Positions 19,170 to 30,739 are shown, counted from the stretch's first letter. The stretch is DNA of 64,000 bases from Marinomonas sargassi (GCF_025716875.1 NZ_JAOVZB010000002.1:310001-374000); one strand, 5' to 3'. Notes: generated by a model not told the origin, from the letters alone. Program-made: numbers and translations.

Positions 19170-19588
19170 TGGCTCGACATCAGGCCATAGTGACATATAG
19201 AGCAAGGCGCTAATACTTTTGCGACTTTGATCTCAGTATCGAAATTGCAAGCCATACATCGATATGTACCTGGCGCCACGATGGAACCAGCAATATGACA
19301 CTGCTCTAAAGGAACAGGATTATTATTGGCGTGATTAACCAGCCATAAGAATGCGGCATCTTCTTTTTCATCCAGTTTATCAATGAGGTCATGCCCTTCA
19401 TCTAGCAATAAATGCCAATTCGCATCAACCCACGCTTCCATGTAACCCATTTTGTCATGCCAGTATGCGGTCATCAGTGCGGCATCTTCGAGCAACCAAT
19501 CTTTGGCTCCTACCAATATACTACGGGCTTCTTCTACCAAATTTGCGTTATCGTCATGGTTAGACGGATCTTTTTTGACAGATTTCAT
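19166..19588 (-). CDS. ybeL: Zinc-ribbon protein of the YbeL family (DUF1451)
   Basis: A 140-residue protein with an alpha-helical N-terminal half and a C-terminal zinc ribbon. The metal ligands are seen as RCMACNF and APCSICHYG, two CxxC knuckles about 18 residues apart. The segment EQCHIAGSIVAPGTY before it is typical of DUF1451. E. coli ybeL lies beside leuS in the same way, so position and sequence agree. Function is unknown. It is transcribed toward lnt and away from leuS. Confidence 0.85.
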   Translation of the reverse strand: MKSVKKDPSNHDDNANLVEEARSILVGAKDWLLEDAALMTAYWHDKMGYMEAWVDANWHLLLDEGHDLIDKLDEKEDAAFLWLVNHANNNPVPLEQCHIAGSIVAPGTYRCMACNFDTEIKVAKVLAPCSICHYGLMSSH

Positions 19589-19691
19589 AACTCACCCTCC
19601 GTGCATCTTCTAATTAACAACCTACCTCTATAAAATAACCTAACTTTTCAGACTCTGTTAGTTAATGCTCCATTATCTTGCGCAAAATCGC

Positions 19692-19697
19692 TATAAT
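19692..19697 (+). promoter_or_regulatory. Candidate -10 element of leuS
   Basis: A perfect TATAAT lies 66 bases before the leuS ATG. The -35 position is poor, so this is a tentative promoter. Confidence 0.35.
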
Positions 19698-19724
19698 GCC
19701 GCCTATTAAAAAATGACAATATGA

Positions 19725-22217
<2,493 letters not shown>

Positions 22218-22226
22218 AGCCTATTA

Positions 22227-22256
22227 AAGGGAGTAGCTATCGCTGCTCCCTTTTTC
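22227..22256 (+). terminator. Intrinsic terminator after leuS
   Basis: AAAGGGAGTAGC pairs with GCTGCTCCCTTT around TATC with one G-U pair, and the right arm runs into TTTTT. It begins 9 bases past the leuS stop codon and precedes lptE by 22 bases, so it may also modulate lptE-holA expression. Confidence 0.8.
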
Positions 22257-22278
22257 ATTCTGGTAAATAAGGAAAATT

Positions 22279-22794
22279 ATGTTTACTCAACTGACAACCA
22301 CCTTTCGTTTATTAGTACTGATTACACTGGCTATCAGCATAAGCGCTTGCGGCTTTCAGTTAAGAGGGCAGGTTAATATTCCTAATGAGCTAAAAGTCAT
22401 GAACCTTACTTCTGAAAGTGGTTCAGATGAGTTTGATCGAGCGTTACGCGTTGAGCTGATTAAAGCTGGCGTAAGTATTGTTGAGGAGCACACAGAGCAT
22501 AGTACTTTGTTAACCCTTAAAGTGAATAAAATCACCTCTGAAGATACCGAGCTTGCCCGCAATAGCTCCAACGAAGTTTCCCAACTACAACGTCGCTTAA
22601 GTACTCACTACTTCATTTTGAAAAATGACGGTAAAGCTCTGCATGGTCCAAGAAAAACCACTACAGCTCGCACTTTAACCAATCAAGATGCAGCAGAAAG
22701 TACCAAGCTGTCTTATAACACAGAGCAAACTCAGTTGATGCATAAGGACTTAGCTAACCAGATTGTCATGGATTTAAGCTATGTATCACCTTAA
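22279..22794 (+). CDS. lptE: LPS-assembly lipoprotein LptE
   Basis: Outer-membrane lipoprotein that plugs the LptD barrel and helps deliver LPS to the cell surface. The signal peptide ends in a lipobox at ISACGFQLRG, where Cys is the lipidated residue (about residue 24) and the following GFQLRG is the family signature. At 171 residues the length is usual. It lies between leuS and holA as in E. coli and pseudomonads. Confidence 0.93.
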   Translation: MFTQLTTTFRLLVLITLAISISACGFQLRGQVNIPNELKVMNLTSESGSDEFDRALRVELIKAGVSIVEEHTEHSTLLTLKVNKITSEDTELARNSSNEVSQLQRRLSTHYFILKNDGKALHGPRKTTTARTLTNQDAAESTKLSYNTEQTQLMHKDLANQIVMDLSYVSP

Positions 22795-22836
22795 CCTTTT
22801 TATCACGTTAACATTAGACATGTTAGGAAGGCATAG

Positions 22837-23868
22837 ATGAAAGTAAGGGCTGAGCAGTTAGAACAACAGGTTAAAAAAGACCTTGCTCCTATCTATATTA
22901 TCTCTGGTGATGAGGTATTACTGTGCCAAGAAGCGGCAGATACCATTCGTAAATCTGCACAGCTTCATCGCATTGATGAGCGCCTCCGCTTTGTCGCAGA
23001 TGCCCAGTTTGACTGGCAAGACATTATCAATGAGAGCCAAAGCCTATCCTTATTTTCTTCTCGTCGATTATTCGACATTCAGATTGATAAAATGGGCGAA
23101 AAGCACAGTAAAGCCCTTGCACAACTTGGGTCATCTCTGACTGACGACAATATCATTTTATTGACGTTACCCAAGGTCGATGCACGCACTCAAAAAACCA
23201 AGTGGTTTAAACAACTCGAATCTCAAGGTGTTTTTGTTCAAGTTTGGCCTATTGAAGCAAAACGTTTACCTAACTGGGTACAACAAAGAGCACAATCTAT
23301 TGGCTTAACACTGAGCCGTGAGGCAGCCAGCATTATTTGTGAACGAGGTGAGGGTAACCTTCTCGCCCTGTCTCAAGAGCTCGAAAAGCTCCTACTAGCC
23401 CATGGTAATGGAGCGCACATTGAAGCAGAAAATGTCATCGATGCCGTCTCAGATAGTAGTCGTTATTCTATTTATGACCTCAGCGACCGACTACTACTTG
23501 GTAAAACCAAAGAGGCGATGCACTGCCTAAACCAACTAATCAGTGAAGGGGTAGAAGCGAACATTTTACTTTGGCTCTTCAACAGAGAAACGCAAACTCT
23601 CGCCAAGTTATCCAAAGCACAAGCCACATCCAGCTTACGACAGGCCTGCCAAGCAGAGAGAATATGGGATAGTCGCATCCCCTTTTATGAAAGCGCTATG
23701 TCTAGGCACAACGCCAACACTCTACCTTACATACAAAACTATCTAGCCCTTATGGATAAAACCATCAAAGGCTTAGAAGGGCCGGATGTTAATATCGGCT
23801 TTCGTAATCTTGTTATGATGTTCTGTGGTTATAAACCCGTAACAACAGAACTTGATATTCCCGCTTAA
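22837..23868 (+). CDS. holA: DNA polymerase III subunit delta
   Basis: Clamp-loader subunit that opens the beta sliding clamp. The 343-residue protein begins MKVRAEQLEQQVKKDLAPIY and has the diagnostic IYIISGDEVLLCQEA, LFSSRRLFDIQI (clamp-contacting region) and a C-terminal collar domain with FYESAMSRHN. A strong ribosome site (AGGAAGG) precedes the ATG. In E. coli holA is followed by nadD; here an oxygenase gene follows instead, so synteny breaks at this point. Confidence 0.95.
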   Translation: MKVRAEQLEQQVKKDLAPIYIISGDEVLLCQEAADTIRKSAQLHRIDERLRFVADAQFDWQDIINESQSLSLFSSRRLFDIQIDKMGEKHSKALAQLGSSLTDDNIILLTLPKVDARTQKTKWFKQLESQGVFVQVWPIEAKRLPNWVQQRAQSIGLTLSREAASIICERGEGNLLALSQELEKLLLAHGNGAHIEAENVIDAVSDSSRYSIYDLSDRLLLGKTKEAMHCLNQLISEGVEANILLWLFNRETQTLAKLSKAQATSSLRQACQAERIWDSRIPFYESAMSRHNANTLPYIQNYLALMDKTIKGLEGPDVNIGFRNLVMMFCGYKPVTTELDIPA

Positions 23869-23904
23869 TTCAAAACTTACACTTTCCATTGTCAGGCTAT
23901 TGAG

Positions 23905-24561
23905 ATGAACCATTCCAACGTTATTGAAGAAATTAAAGTTTGGGCAACACCACTGTTTGTCACCCAAATGCCTTACCATGACTTTCTCAAAGAGGCCTTA
24001 CTAACTGCTGTGTACCAGCAAAAATCTCTGCAAAGCACCGCAATAGAGAGCCAGATAGCACCAAAAGCCAAACATGCTTTACATGAAAGTACCTTGGATT
24101 TTCTCGATCTCGCCGATGCCAATGTGATGGAAACTAAGCGTATTTTAGAAGAGCTCATTCTAGAAGTGGCTTCATCTGTCAACCAAGGTTTTTGGCCAGA
24201 GAACGTTGAAGTCGATGCGCATATTATTGAATCTTGGTATCACGTCACCCAAAAAAATGGCTACCACGACGCACACTCACACCCTAACTGCTCTTGGTGC
24301 GGCATCTATTATTTAGAGCCAGGTGATGCTCAAGAATTAGGTAATGGTGGGCTAAACCGTTTTTACGACCCACGTGTTAATGCGGAACATTATGCTGATC
24401 CAGGTACCGCTTATTTAGGTGGCCAAGGGATATGGGACTTTACCCCCAAAGAAGGCCAAATAGTCATTTTCCCCTCTTACTTGAAACATTCTGCACTGCC
24501 TTATTTTGGAGATAAAGATCGAGTCGTCATCGCATTCAATAGTCTTATCGAGATGTATTAA
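23905..24561 (+). CDS. Putative 2-oxoglutarate/Fe(II) oxygenase (TIGR02466 type)
   Basis: A 218-residue protein matching the family of putative 2OG-Fe(II) oxygenases that open with VWATPLFVTQMPYH. The double-stranded beta-helix core carries HDAHSHPNCSWCGIYYLEPG, with the first metal histidine and acidic ligand, and GQIVIFPSYLKHSALPYFG with the second histidine. A downstream Arg in DRVVIAFN would bind 2-oxoglutarate. It should hydroxylate an unknown substrate in the cytoplasm. It starts 36 bases after holA on the same strand, so it may be cotranscribed. Confidence 0.82.
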   Translation: MNHSNVIEEIKVWATPLFVTQMPYHDFLKEALLTAVYQQKSLQSTAIESQIAPKAKHALHESTLDFLDLADANVMETKRILEELILEVASSVNQGFWPENVEVDAHIIESWYHVTQKNGYHDAHSHPNCSWCGIYYLEPGDAQELGNGGLNRFYDPRVNAEHYADPGTAYLGGQGIWDFTPKEGQIVIFPSYLKHSALPYFGDKDRVVIAFNSLIEMY

Positions 24562-24685
24562 TCGACTTATTCCCTAAAACCACACCAGAAAGATAAAAAA
24601 AATTTTAACTTTCACGGTAAACATTCCCCAAGTCACCTAATTTGTAGTAATTTAACTTATTGGAGATTATGACTTGGGAGTAGCA

Positions 24686-25294
24686 ATGCGTTTTCAATTT
24701 GATCAACTGAGTGGAACTGAGCGCTATCATCTGATTACGCAAACCATTACCCCTCGGCCTATTGCTTGGATTCTCACCAAAAACTCTAACGCAACATTTA
24801 ACCTTGCTCCCTTCTCTTACTTCGCACCACTTTCCTCAGACCCAGCTTTACTTGTCGTATCTATTGGCAATAAAGATCAAGACACTAAAAAAGACACGAA
24901 AGAAAACCTGCTCCGTGAAGAAGAGTGTGTTGTGCACATCCCTAGCGGGGAGTTAGTAGAAGCTGTAAACCAAAGCGCGATGAATTTAGGCTCAGGCGAA
25001 TCAGAAGTATCACACATGAATTTAGCTCTCGCTGAGTTCACTCAATCATTACCTCGCGTTAAAGAAGCAAAGGTTGCCCTACACTGCCGTTTGTTTGATA
25101 GGCACCAACTGGGCAACTCAAATTTTGATAGTCTGTATTTAGAAATATTAGATTTGTATATCAGTGATGACATTGCTAACGAAGAAGAAAGTCGAGTCAC
25201 TGTCGACCATAAAGAACTTAACCCCCTCGGACGACTTGGGGGAAATCATTATTCATTATTAGGCGAGACGCTCACTTTAAAGCGCCCTAACTAA
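24686..25294 (+). CDS. Flavin reductase family protein (FMN-binding split barrel)
   Basis: A 202-residue flavoprotein of the flavin reductase-like domain family. Conserved segments are TPRPIAWILTKN near the N-terminus, FNLAPFSYFAPLSSDPALLVVSIG (read as adjoining motifs) for the flavin-contacting loop, and KDTKENLLREEECVVHIP. Members reduce FMN or bind it to support partner oxygenases. I chose ATG 24686 (MRFQFDQLSG), since GGGAG sits five bases before it; TTG 24674 would add four residues. It lies 26 bases before the large four-domain gene, so an operon with that gene is likely. Confidence 0.85.
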   Translation: MRFQFDQLSGTERYHLITQTITPRPIAWILTKNSNATFNLAPFSYFAPLSSDPALLVVSIGNKDQDTKKDTKENLLREEECVVHIPSGELVEAVNQSAMNLGSGESEVSHMNLALAEFTQSLPRVKEAKVALHCRLFDRHQLGNSNFDSLYLEILDLYISDDIANEEESRVTVDHKELNPLGRLGGNHYSLLGETLTLKRPN

Positions 25295-25320
25295 GCCAAC
25301 ACCGATTTAAGGAGTAATCA

Positions 25321-27936
25321 ATGGACATAGCGACACAGATACAAGCCTTCCCATTTATGGCAAATGTCGATTCCGACTTAGAAAACTTATTAACTTCAAT
25401 GGCCAGTACCAGAACACTCACAGCGGGTGAAGTACTGGCAAAGCAATTCGAGATTGGCGAAAACCTTTATTTTCTATTAGAAGGTGAAATAGCGATTTCA
25501 GTTCCACTACAAGATTCCGTAAAGTCTTATAATGTCACTTTAATGAATGAGCCCCTTGCTCCAATTGGTTGGTCCGCGTTCCGTCACCCATCTCGCTATG
25601 CGACCACCTTTACTGCCACCAAATCATCTACTCTTGTTGCTTGGCCTATTGTTGAGCTACAAAAGCTTCTCGATCAAAACTTAGCTTTTGCGGAAGCTTT
25701 CTTGCAGTTTGTTTATCAGGAGTCTCTGACAGTATTAACTAGTATTCAAAACCAGACTCACCCTTTCCTTTCAAATGAGTCATTGGCTTTTGAAGAGACA
25801 CGCCCTTTGGACGGTTCAGAAACACAATCTCAGCCACTAAAAGATTCTGTAGCTCTGCTTAATTTCGCTCCATTTTGTGAAACCTTCACGCAAGCTGAAA
25901 TTCATACGCTTGCGAAGAAAGCGACAATTTTACTAGCCCATCAAGGCGATATTATATCTCAGCAGGATCAGCCTGAAGATGGCCTGTACTTACTTATCAA
26001 AGGTAAAGCTATTGTCAGCTATCAAACAGATTCTGGCGACATCATTACAACTCGTTCTATTTCAAGAGCAGGTACAGTATTAGCTTGGGCAACACAAAAT
26101 ACTGAACTAAAGAATCGAACTTCTATTATTTCTTCTCGTGATAGCAGCATTCTGTTTATTAAGCAGGAAGATTTATTAAAAATTTTCGAGGAAAGCCCAA
26201 AGCTATCGGTAAAATATCTATATCGACTAATTTGGTTAGTCGGCACCCATTTACTCGCTGCGAGAATGCGTTACCTTTCACAAATTGCAAACGACGAAGT
26301 GCTCGCGGTTAGTAACGTAATACAACAAAATGCCGCCCTACTACCTGTAAGCTCCCCCCTCTATAAAGTCAGTGAGCTCTTAAAAAGTGCCATCACCACA
26401 GATGAAGCCTTTGGCATTTTCTATCACTGCCTACATTTTGGTACTGTGCTAGAACGCACTATTTCTGGAATGTGTTTGGATATTCTAAAAGACCTACAAA
26501 GGGAAAACGCTTTCTACCGTCATTTACAGAATACCTATGACACTATTAACAACTTACCAACTGAAACCCCGGCCTTAGATGCAAGACGCTTAGGGACAGA
26601 GTTGTTTAAACAAGCTTTTGAAGAGGTCCCTTATGTCATTAAAGGCTTAGAAAATTTGCCTAAAAAAGCTGGCTCATTATTTATTTACAATCACCTTCTA
26701 GGTTCACCTACCAACCGACTCCCAAACGGTTTCCGCTTCTCTCTAGACGCGCAATTTATTAGCTCTATGGTTATAGATAATGAATATGGTATCTCTGGTC
26801 AAAGGGTTGTACGTCGCAGCAAAGACAGCGAATTTTGGCGAGATAACTTTTACAACAAGTTCGGTAATATTTTTATCAAGAGCTGGGATAGTTTGACACA
26901 AGATACGCCTGATCATGATCAGTTCATCGAACAATCCCATGATACTTTGCGTCAGAACTTCCCTATTCTAATCTCACCTGAAGGAAAGAGTTTTAGCACA
27001 CACCAATCTCCTGGAGCCTTCCTCCCCCATGTGTTTGATATTGCAGGCACTATGGAAAATGAAGAGCCTTGGATCGTGCCTATTATTGTGGCTAACTTTG
27101 ATAAGCGTGCTGATCATAATATCTATACCATTGTAATTAAGCCTGCTTTCAAACTGTCTGAACGAGTTAATTACAATGATAAAGTCGCTTTCAAACAATT
27201 CTTAAAAGATTACCAAGAAGAATATCGTGGCTATGTTGAAGAAGCTGTCGAGCTTTCTAAAGAGATACGTAAGTACCCTATTTTTAGTGGCAAAGCTGGC
27301 TATCGCTCTAACGTAATGAGTTTGAACCAAATTAACATTGAGTTTGAATCTGACGTAAGAAAGCTTGAGTTCAGCCTCTCTGAACAGGCCAAAAAAACCT
27401 CGCCAGTCGCTTTCTATGGCTCAACCACCATGCGCCTTTGGAACGATTTTGACAAACATTTCAGCGGAAAAGGCGCCATTAATTTAGGCTTTGATGCTGC
27501 CACGTTAGAAGCGTGCGTCTATTACTTTGAGCGTATTGTGTTACCGCAAAAACCTCGCTCTTTAGTTATTTACGCAGGCGATAATGATATTGGCAACCAC
27601 TGCAGCTGCAATAAAGTGGTAGAACTTTATATTGAGTTATTACAAAAGGTGGATCGTCACTTACCTGGTATTCCAGTGACTTTATTGAGCATCAAATGCA
27701 GTCCTACGCGCTCCAGTATGCGCAGCACAATTGAGAAAACAAACGTACAACTAGAGCGCCTTGCTAAGAGCCGCCCTAACACTCAATTTGTAAACTTATT
27801 TGATACTTTATTGGACTCGAAAGGTGCTATTAAAGAAAATCTATTCGAAGGAGATAGATTGCATGTTAGTAATAAAGCCTATGACCTATGGACGAAGGAA
27901 CTTAAGAAGAGCCAAGAGTTTATCTTTGGATCTTAG
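25321..27936 (+). CDS. Four-domain fusion: two cNMP-binding-like domains, acyltransferase-like domain, SGNH hydrolase
   Basis: An 871-residue protein with no signal peptide or clear membrane helix. Residues about 10-135 and 182-310 resemble cyclic-nucleotide-binding beta-barrels (GENLYFLLEGEIAIS; EDGLYLLIKGKAIVSY). Residues about 420-620 resemble a glycerolipid acyltransferase: NHLLGSP at 457 and ISPEGKSFS at 551, where the PEG box is intact. The usual HxxxxD is HxxxxP, so the catalytic Asp is missing. Residues about 693-871 form an SGNH/GDSL hydrolase with block I FYGSTT (Ser701), Gly723, Asn755 in YAGDNDIG, and DRLH (Asp845, His848). The predicted role is signal-controlled acyl transfer and/or ester hydrolysis; this is inference. 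A strong ribosome site (AAGGAG) precedes the start. A terminator follows at 27967. Confidence 0.8.
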   Translation: MDIATQIQAFPFMANVDSDLENLLTSMASTRTLTAGEVLAKQFEIGENLYFLLEGEIAISVPLQDSVKSYNVTLMNEPLAPIGWSAFRHPSRYATTFTATKSSTLVAWPIVELQKLLDQNLAFAEAFLQFVYQESLTVLTSIQNQTHPFLSNESLAFEETRPLDGSETQSQPLKDSVALLNFAPFCETFTQAEIHTLAKKATILLAHQGDIISQQDQPEDGLYLLIKGKAIVSYQTDSGDIITTRSISRAGTVLAWATQNTELKNRTSIISSRDSSILFIKQEDLLKIFEESPKLSVKYLYRLIWLVGTHLLAARMRYLSQIANDEVLAVSNVIQQNAALLPVSSPLYKVSELLKSAITTDEAFGIFYHCLHFGTVLERTISGMCLDILKDLQRENAFYRHLQNTYDTINNLPTETPALDARRLGTELFKQAFEEVPYVIKGLENLPKKAGSLFIYNHLLGSPTNRLPNGFRFSLDAQFISSMVIDNEYGISGQRVVRRSKDSEFWRDNFYNKFGNIFIKSWDSLTQDTPDHDQFIEQSHDTLRQNFPILISPEGKSFSTHQSPGAFLPHVFDIAGTMENEEPWIVPIIVANFDKRADHNIYTIVIKPAFKLSERVNYNDKVAFKQFLKDYQEEYRGYVEEAVELSKEIRKYPIFSGKAGYRSNVMSLNQINIEFESDVRKLEFSLSEQAKKTSPVAFYGSTTMRLWNDFDKHFSGKGAINLGFDAATLEACVYYFERIVLPQKPRSLVIYAGDNDIGNHCSCNKVVELYIELLQKVDRHLPGIPVTLLSIKCSPTRSSMRSTIEKTNVQLERLAKSRPNTQFVNLFDTLLDSKGAIKENLFEGDRLHVSNKAYDLWTKELKKSQEFIFGS

Positions 27937-27966
27937 AACCAATAAGGTCATCAATTAATACACATC

Positions 27967-27992
27967 AAAGCCACCTTTGGGTGGCTTTTTTT
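27967..27992 (+). terminator. Intrinsic terminator after the 871-aa fusion gene
   Basis: AAAGCCACC (27967-27975) pairs with GGTGGCTTT around TTTG, followed by a T-run. It starts about 30 bases after the stop codon. Confidence 0.88.
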
Positions 27993-28032
27993 ATCTCTAT
28001 CGGTACTGCAAAAAACCATGAAATTCAGGCAC

Positions 28033-28061
28033 AAAAAAGCCCGCTAGTAAGCGGGCTTTTT
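28033..28061. terminator. Intrinsic terminator after the alginate lyase gene
   Basis: AAAAAAGCCCGCT and AGCGGGCTTTTT flank a short AGTA loop. T-runs exist on both strands. It is 16 bases past the stop of the minus-strand lyase gene and can also back up the terminator at 27967. Confidence 0.88.
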
Positions 28062-28076
28062 AAACTCATTTACAGT

Positions 28077-30467
28077 TTAGTGAGTTGTCTTCAACTTATA
28101 GAAAGTTGCTTGAACATAATCATCTGGATCACCAGAATGGTTTTGGTTATATACACCTGCTTTAAAGTACATGTACTGACCACCAGCATCGTAACCACTG
28201 TTGCTCATATCAACTTTTTGAATCGCATCAGGGTAACCATCGCGTGACAAGGTAACGGTCATGTCGTTGCCTTTCACTTCGATACGGTAGCTGAATACAT
28301 CGCCAAGAGCGATACCATCTACTGGATCTGGAGCACCACCTGAGCGGCTACCTACTAGGTTGTAGTAGATATCAGAACCTTCGTTACGGTTTTCATGGGC
28401 AAAGTAGATTGAACCTTTCTTGTGACCAGGAAGCATGCGGAAGTAAAGGCGAATTGGTTCATCATCGTTAGCGTGGATCTGGCCTATGATGAAACGACCA
28501 ACTTGCTCAGGCTCACCTGTTGTCGTTGTGTGGTCAATCTTAAGCGTTGCTTCCAAAATACCGTCTACTGCACCAGCTTTTTTCAAGTCTGCTTCAGGAG
28601 CTGAACCGAATACCCAGTTGTTCTTAGTCACACCTTTCAGATCAATACTTTGATCACCACGACGCAGCATCTGACGTAATTCAGTACGAACATACTTAGT
28701 GTTCTTAGAAGTACGAACACCTTTGATGAAGCTCTTGAATACTAGACCACCATCTTTCGCTGTGTAGAAGAAGTCAGGGTTTTCGTAACCTTGAGCAAGG
28801 TACTGCTCTGGCACATCATCAGGCTTACCGTTCGCATCATGGTCTGTTGCGATAGACAAGTACCAACCACCTAGGTCAAAGTTTTGTCCTGGCTTAAAGT
28901 CAGGGCGAACTTGAGCAGGAACATCTACTACTGGTAGAGGTGCTTCCCACCACTGACAATTAGGATCTGTTTTAACACAAGTACAATCAGAAACTTTAGG
29001 ATCACACACTAGCGGCACATGGGTACCAAAATCACCTGGGCGAACTTTTGGCTTCTTGCTTTCCGCTTTCTTCTTAGCCGCTTTTGCTTTGGCTTTTTCG
29101 AATGCTTTCTTCAACTCAGGAATCGTTTCACTCTTAGGACAAGCATCTACATTACAGTTTGCCGCCAAGAACTCAGTAACACTGTTCCATGTATTGGATG
29201 TATTACCGTAGCCAACATACTTGATGTAACGAACTTTAGTAGGTTCTAGAGCAAAACGCTCTAAATCCAAGCTATAACCAGAGCTTTGTGTTTTCGGTAA
29301 AATTGTTTTCCACTCTTTACCGTCTTCACTACCTTCAAGCATGAAAGAAGTAGAGCGTGCATTACCCTTGTGGAAAGACATTTTTACAGCGTCTAATTCA
29401 ATTGTTTTACCGTAATCAAATTGTGCCCAAGCACCTTCACCATTTGCTGACCAACGAGTTTTAATATCAAGATCAACTAAACGATCAGGGCCGTTACCAT
29501 CATGATCACTGGCAGTAACAGATACTGGAACAGAAACCACATCTCTTGGGTTTAGCTCGTTTGTAGAACATGGGTCAACACTACAATTAGCTGCAACAAA
29601 CTCAGTAACACTATTCCAAGTATTAGATGTGTTGCCGTAACCTACGTATTTAACATAGCGTGCTTTCGCTTTCGGGAAGTCGAAACGCTCTAAGCCTAGG
29701 GTTAAACCAGAGCTTTGTGTTTTAGGTAGAAGAGTATTCCAAGTCTGGCCGTCATTACTACCTTCAAGCATGAAGGAAGTCGCTCGTGCGTTACCTTTGT
29801 GGAAAGCCATTTTCACAGCATCAAGTTCAATTTCTTTACCGTAATCAAACTGAACCCAAGCACCGTCACCATTTGCAGACCAACGTGTCTTAAAGTTACG
29901 GTCTAAAAGTCTATCTGGGCCGTTACCATCGTGGTCACTCGCTGTAACTTCCGCTGGAGTGGAAGCGACTGCCATTGGGTTTAATTCTTCATCAGAACAA
30001 GCGTCAACATCACAGTTAGCAGCAACAAACTCAGTAACACTGTTCCAAGTGTTAGAGGTATTACCATAACCAACGTACTTGATATAACGTGTTTTTGTAT
30101 CAGAAAAGTTAAAGCGTTCTAGTTCTAGGCTTAATCCTGAGCTTTGTGTTTTAGGCAGGATAGTTTTCCAAGTTTCACCATCGTTACTGCCTTCTAGTAC
30201 GAAAGAAGTCGCTCGTGCGTCACCTTTGTGGAAAGCCATTTTAACAGCATTAATTTTGATTTTTTTACCGTAATCAATAACCGCCCAGGCACCGTCACCA
30301 TTAGCTGACCAACGGGTTTTGATATCACCATCGATAAGCCTTTCTGGGCCATTGCCATCATGATCACTAGCGGAAGCGCTAATTGGAGGAGGAGTAGGCC
30401 CAACCGAACAACCTACAGCAAGAACGGACAAACCAACCAGTATGGTTCCTTTGAACTTGTTAATCAT
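28077..30467 (-). CDS. PL7 alginate lyase lipoprotein with three CBM32-like modules
   Basis: A 796-residue surface enzyme that cleaves alginate by beta-elimination. The signal peptide ends in lipobox LAVGC (Cys20), so it is lipid-anchored. Three F5/8-type C (CBM32-like) modules occupy about residues 33-157, 175-300 and 318-443, each with ASDHDGNGP, TRWSANG and YVGYGNTSNTWNSVTEF. A Lys/Ala-rich linker (about 450-475) and a cysteine-bearing spacer lead to the PL7 domain (528-796). The three PL7 catalytic signatures are intact: RTELR (594-598), QIH (663-665) and YFKAGVYNQ (767-775). The QIH form is usually associated with polyguluronate preference. Monocistronic, with its own terminator. Confidence 0.93.
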   Translation of the reverse strand: MINKFKGTILVGLSVLAVGCSVGPTPPPISASASDHDGNGPERLIDGDIKTRWSANGDGAWAVIDYGKKIKINAVKMAFHKGDARATSFVLEGSNDGETWKTILPKTQSSGLSLELERFNFSDTKTRYIKYVGYGNTSNTWNSVTEFVAANCDVDACSDEELNPMAVASTPAEVTASDHDGNGPDRLLDRNFKTRWSANGDGAWVQFDYGKEIELDAVKMAFHKGNARATSFMLEGSNDGQTWNTLLPKTQSSGLTLGLERFDFPKAKARYVKYVGYGNTSNTWNSVTEFVAANCSVDPCSTNELNPRDVVSVPVSVTASDHDGNGPDRLVDLDIKTRWSANGEGAWAQFDYGKTIELDAVKMSFHKGNARSTSFMLEGSEDGKEWKTILPKTQSSGYSLDLERFALEPTKVRYIKYVGYGNTSNTWNSVTEFLAANCNVDACPKSETIPELKKAFEKAKAKAAKKKAESKKPKVRPGDFGTHVPLVCDPKVSDCTCVKTDPNCQWWEAPLPVVDVPAQVRPDFKPGQNFDLGGWYLSIATDHDANGKPDDVPEQYLAQGYENPDFFYTAKDGGLVFKSFIKGVRTSKNTKYVRTELRQMLRRGDQSIDLKGVTKNNWVFGSAPEADLKKAGAVDGILEATLKIDHTTTTGEPEQVGRFIIGQIHANDDEPIRLYFRMLPGHKKGSIYFAHENRNEGSDIYYNLVGSRSGGAPDPVDGIALGDVFSYRIEVKGNDMTVTLSRDGYPDAIQKVDMSNSGYDAGGQYMYFKAGVYNQNHSGDPDDYVQATFYKLKTTH
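29139..30371 (-). repeat. Three tandem coding repeats of about 427 bp (CBM32-like modules)
   Basis: Three in-frame copies lie at about 30371-29997, 29945-29568 and 29516-29139, with a period of 142-143 codons. Long stretches are shared at protein level, for example GNTSNTWNSVTEF in all three, and partly at DNA level. Copies 1 and 2 keep EFVAANC; copy 3 has EFLAANC. This indicates internal duplication within the lyase gene. Confidence 0.85.
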
Positions 30468-30739
30468 ATCTCAACACCTTTTATTTTTTTTGTGGCGTAA
30501 TTTTTATTTACCGTAATTTTGTGTGTAATGAGAAACACTACAGACCCATACCATAATTGAAGACATATAATAATACAAATGATTTTTGAGTCTCCAATGT
30601 CAATAATCCTTTTGTCTAATAGGCCTTCCCTCGTTTAAAGCACACACTGAAAATCAAATAATTAAGCCTAAGGTATTGACCTTTATTACATATCTCGTCA
30701 GCATAGAAATTCATTATTAATATGTACATGAGAAACTTC

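Noticed and set aside
29139-30371. Triplicate repeat as a mobile element or CRISPR-like array
   Set aside because: The repeats are in-frame protein modules of about 142 codons within one gene, with no inverted ends or short spacers.
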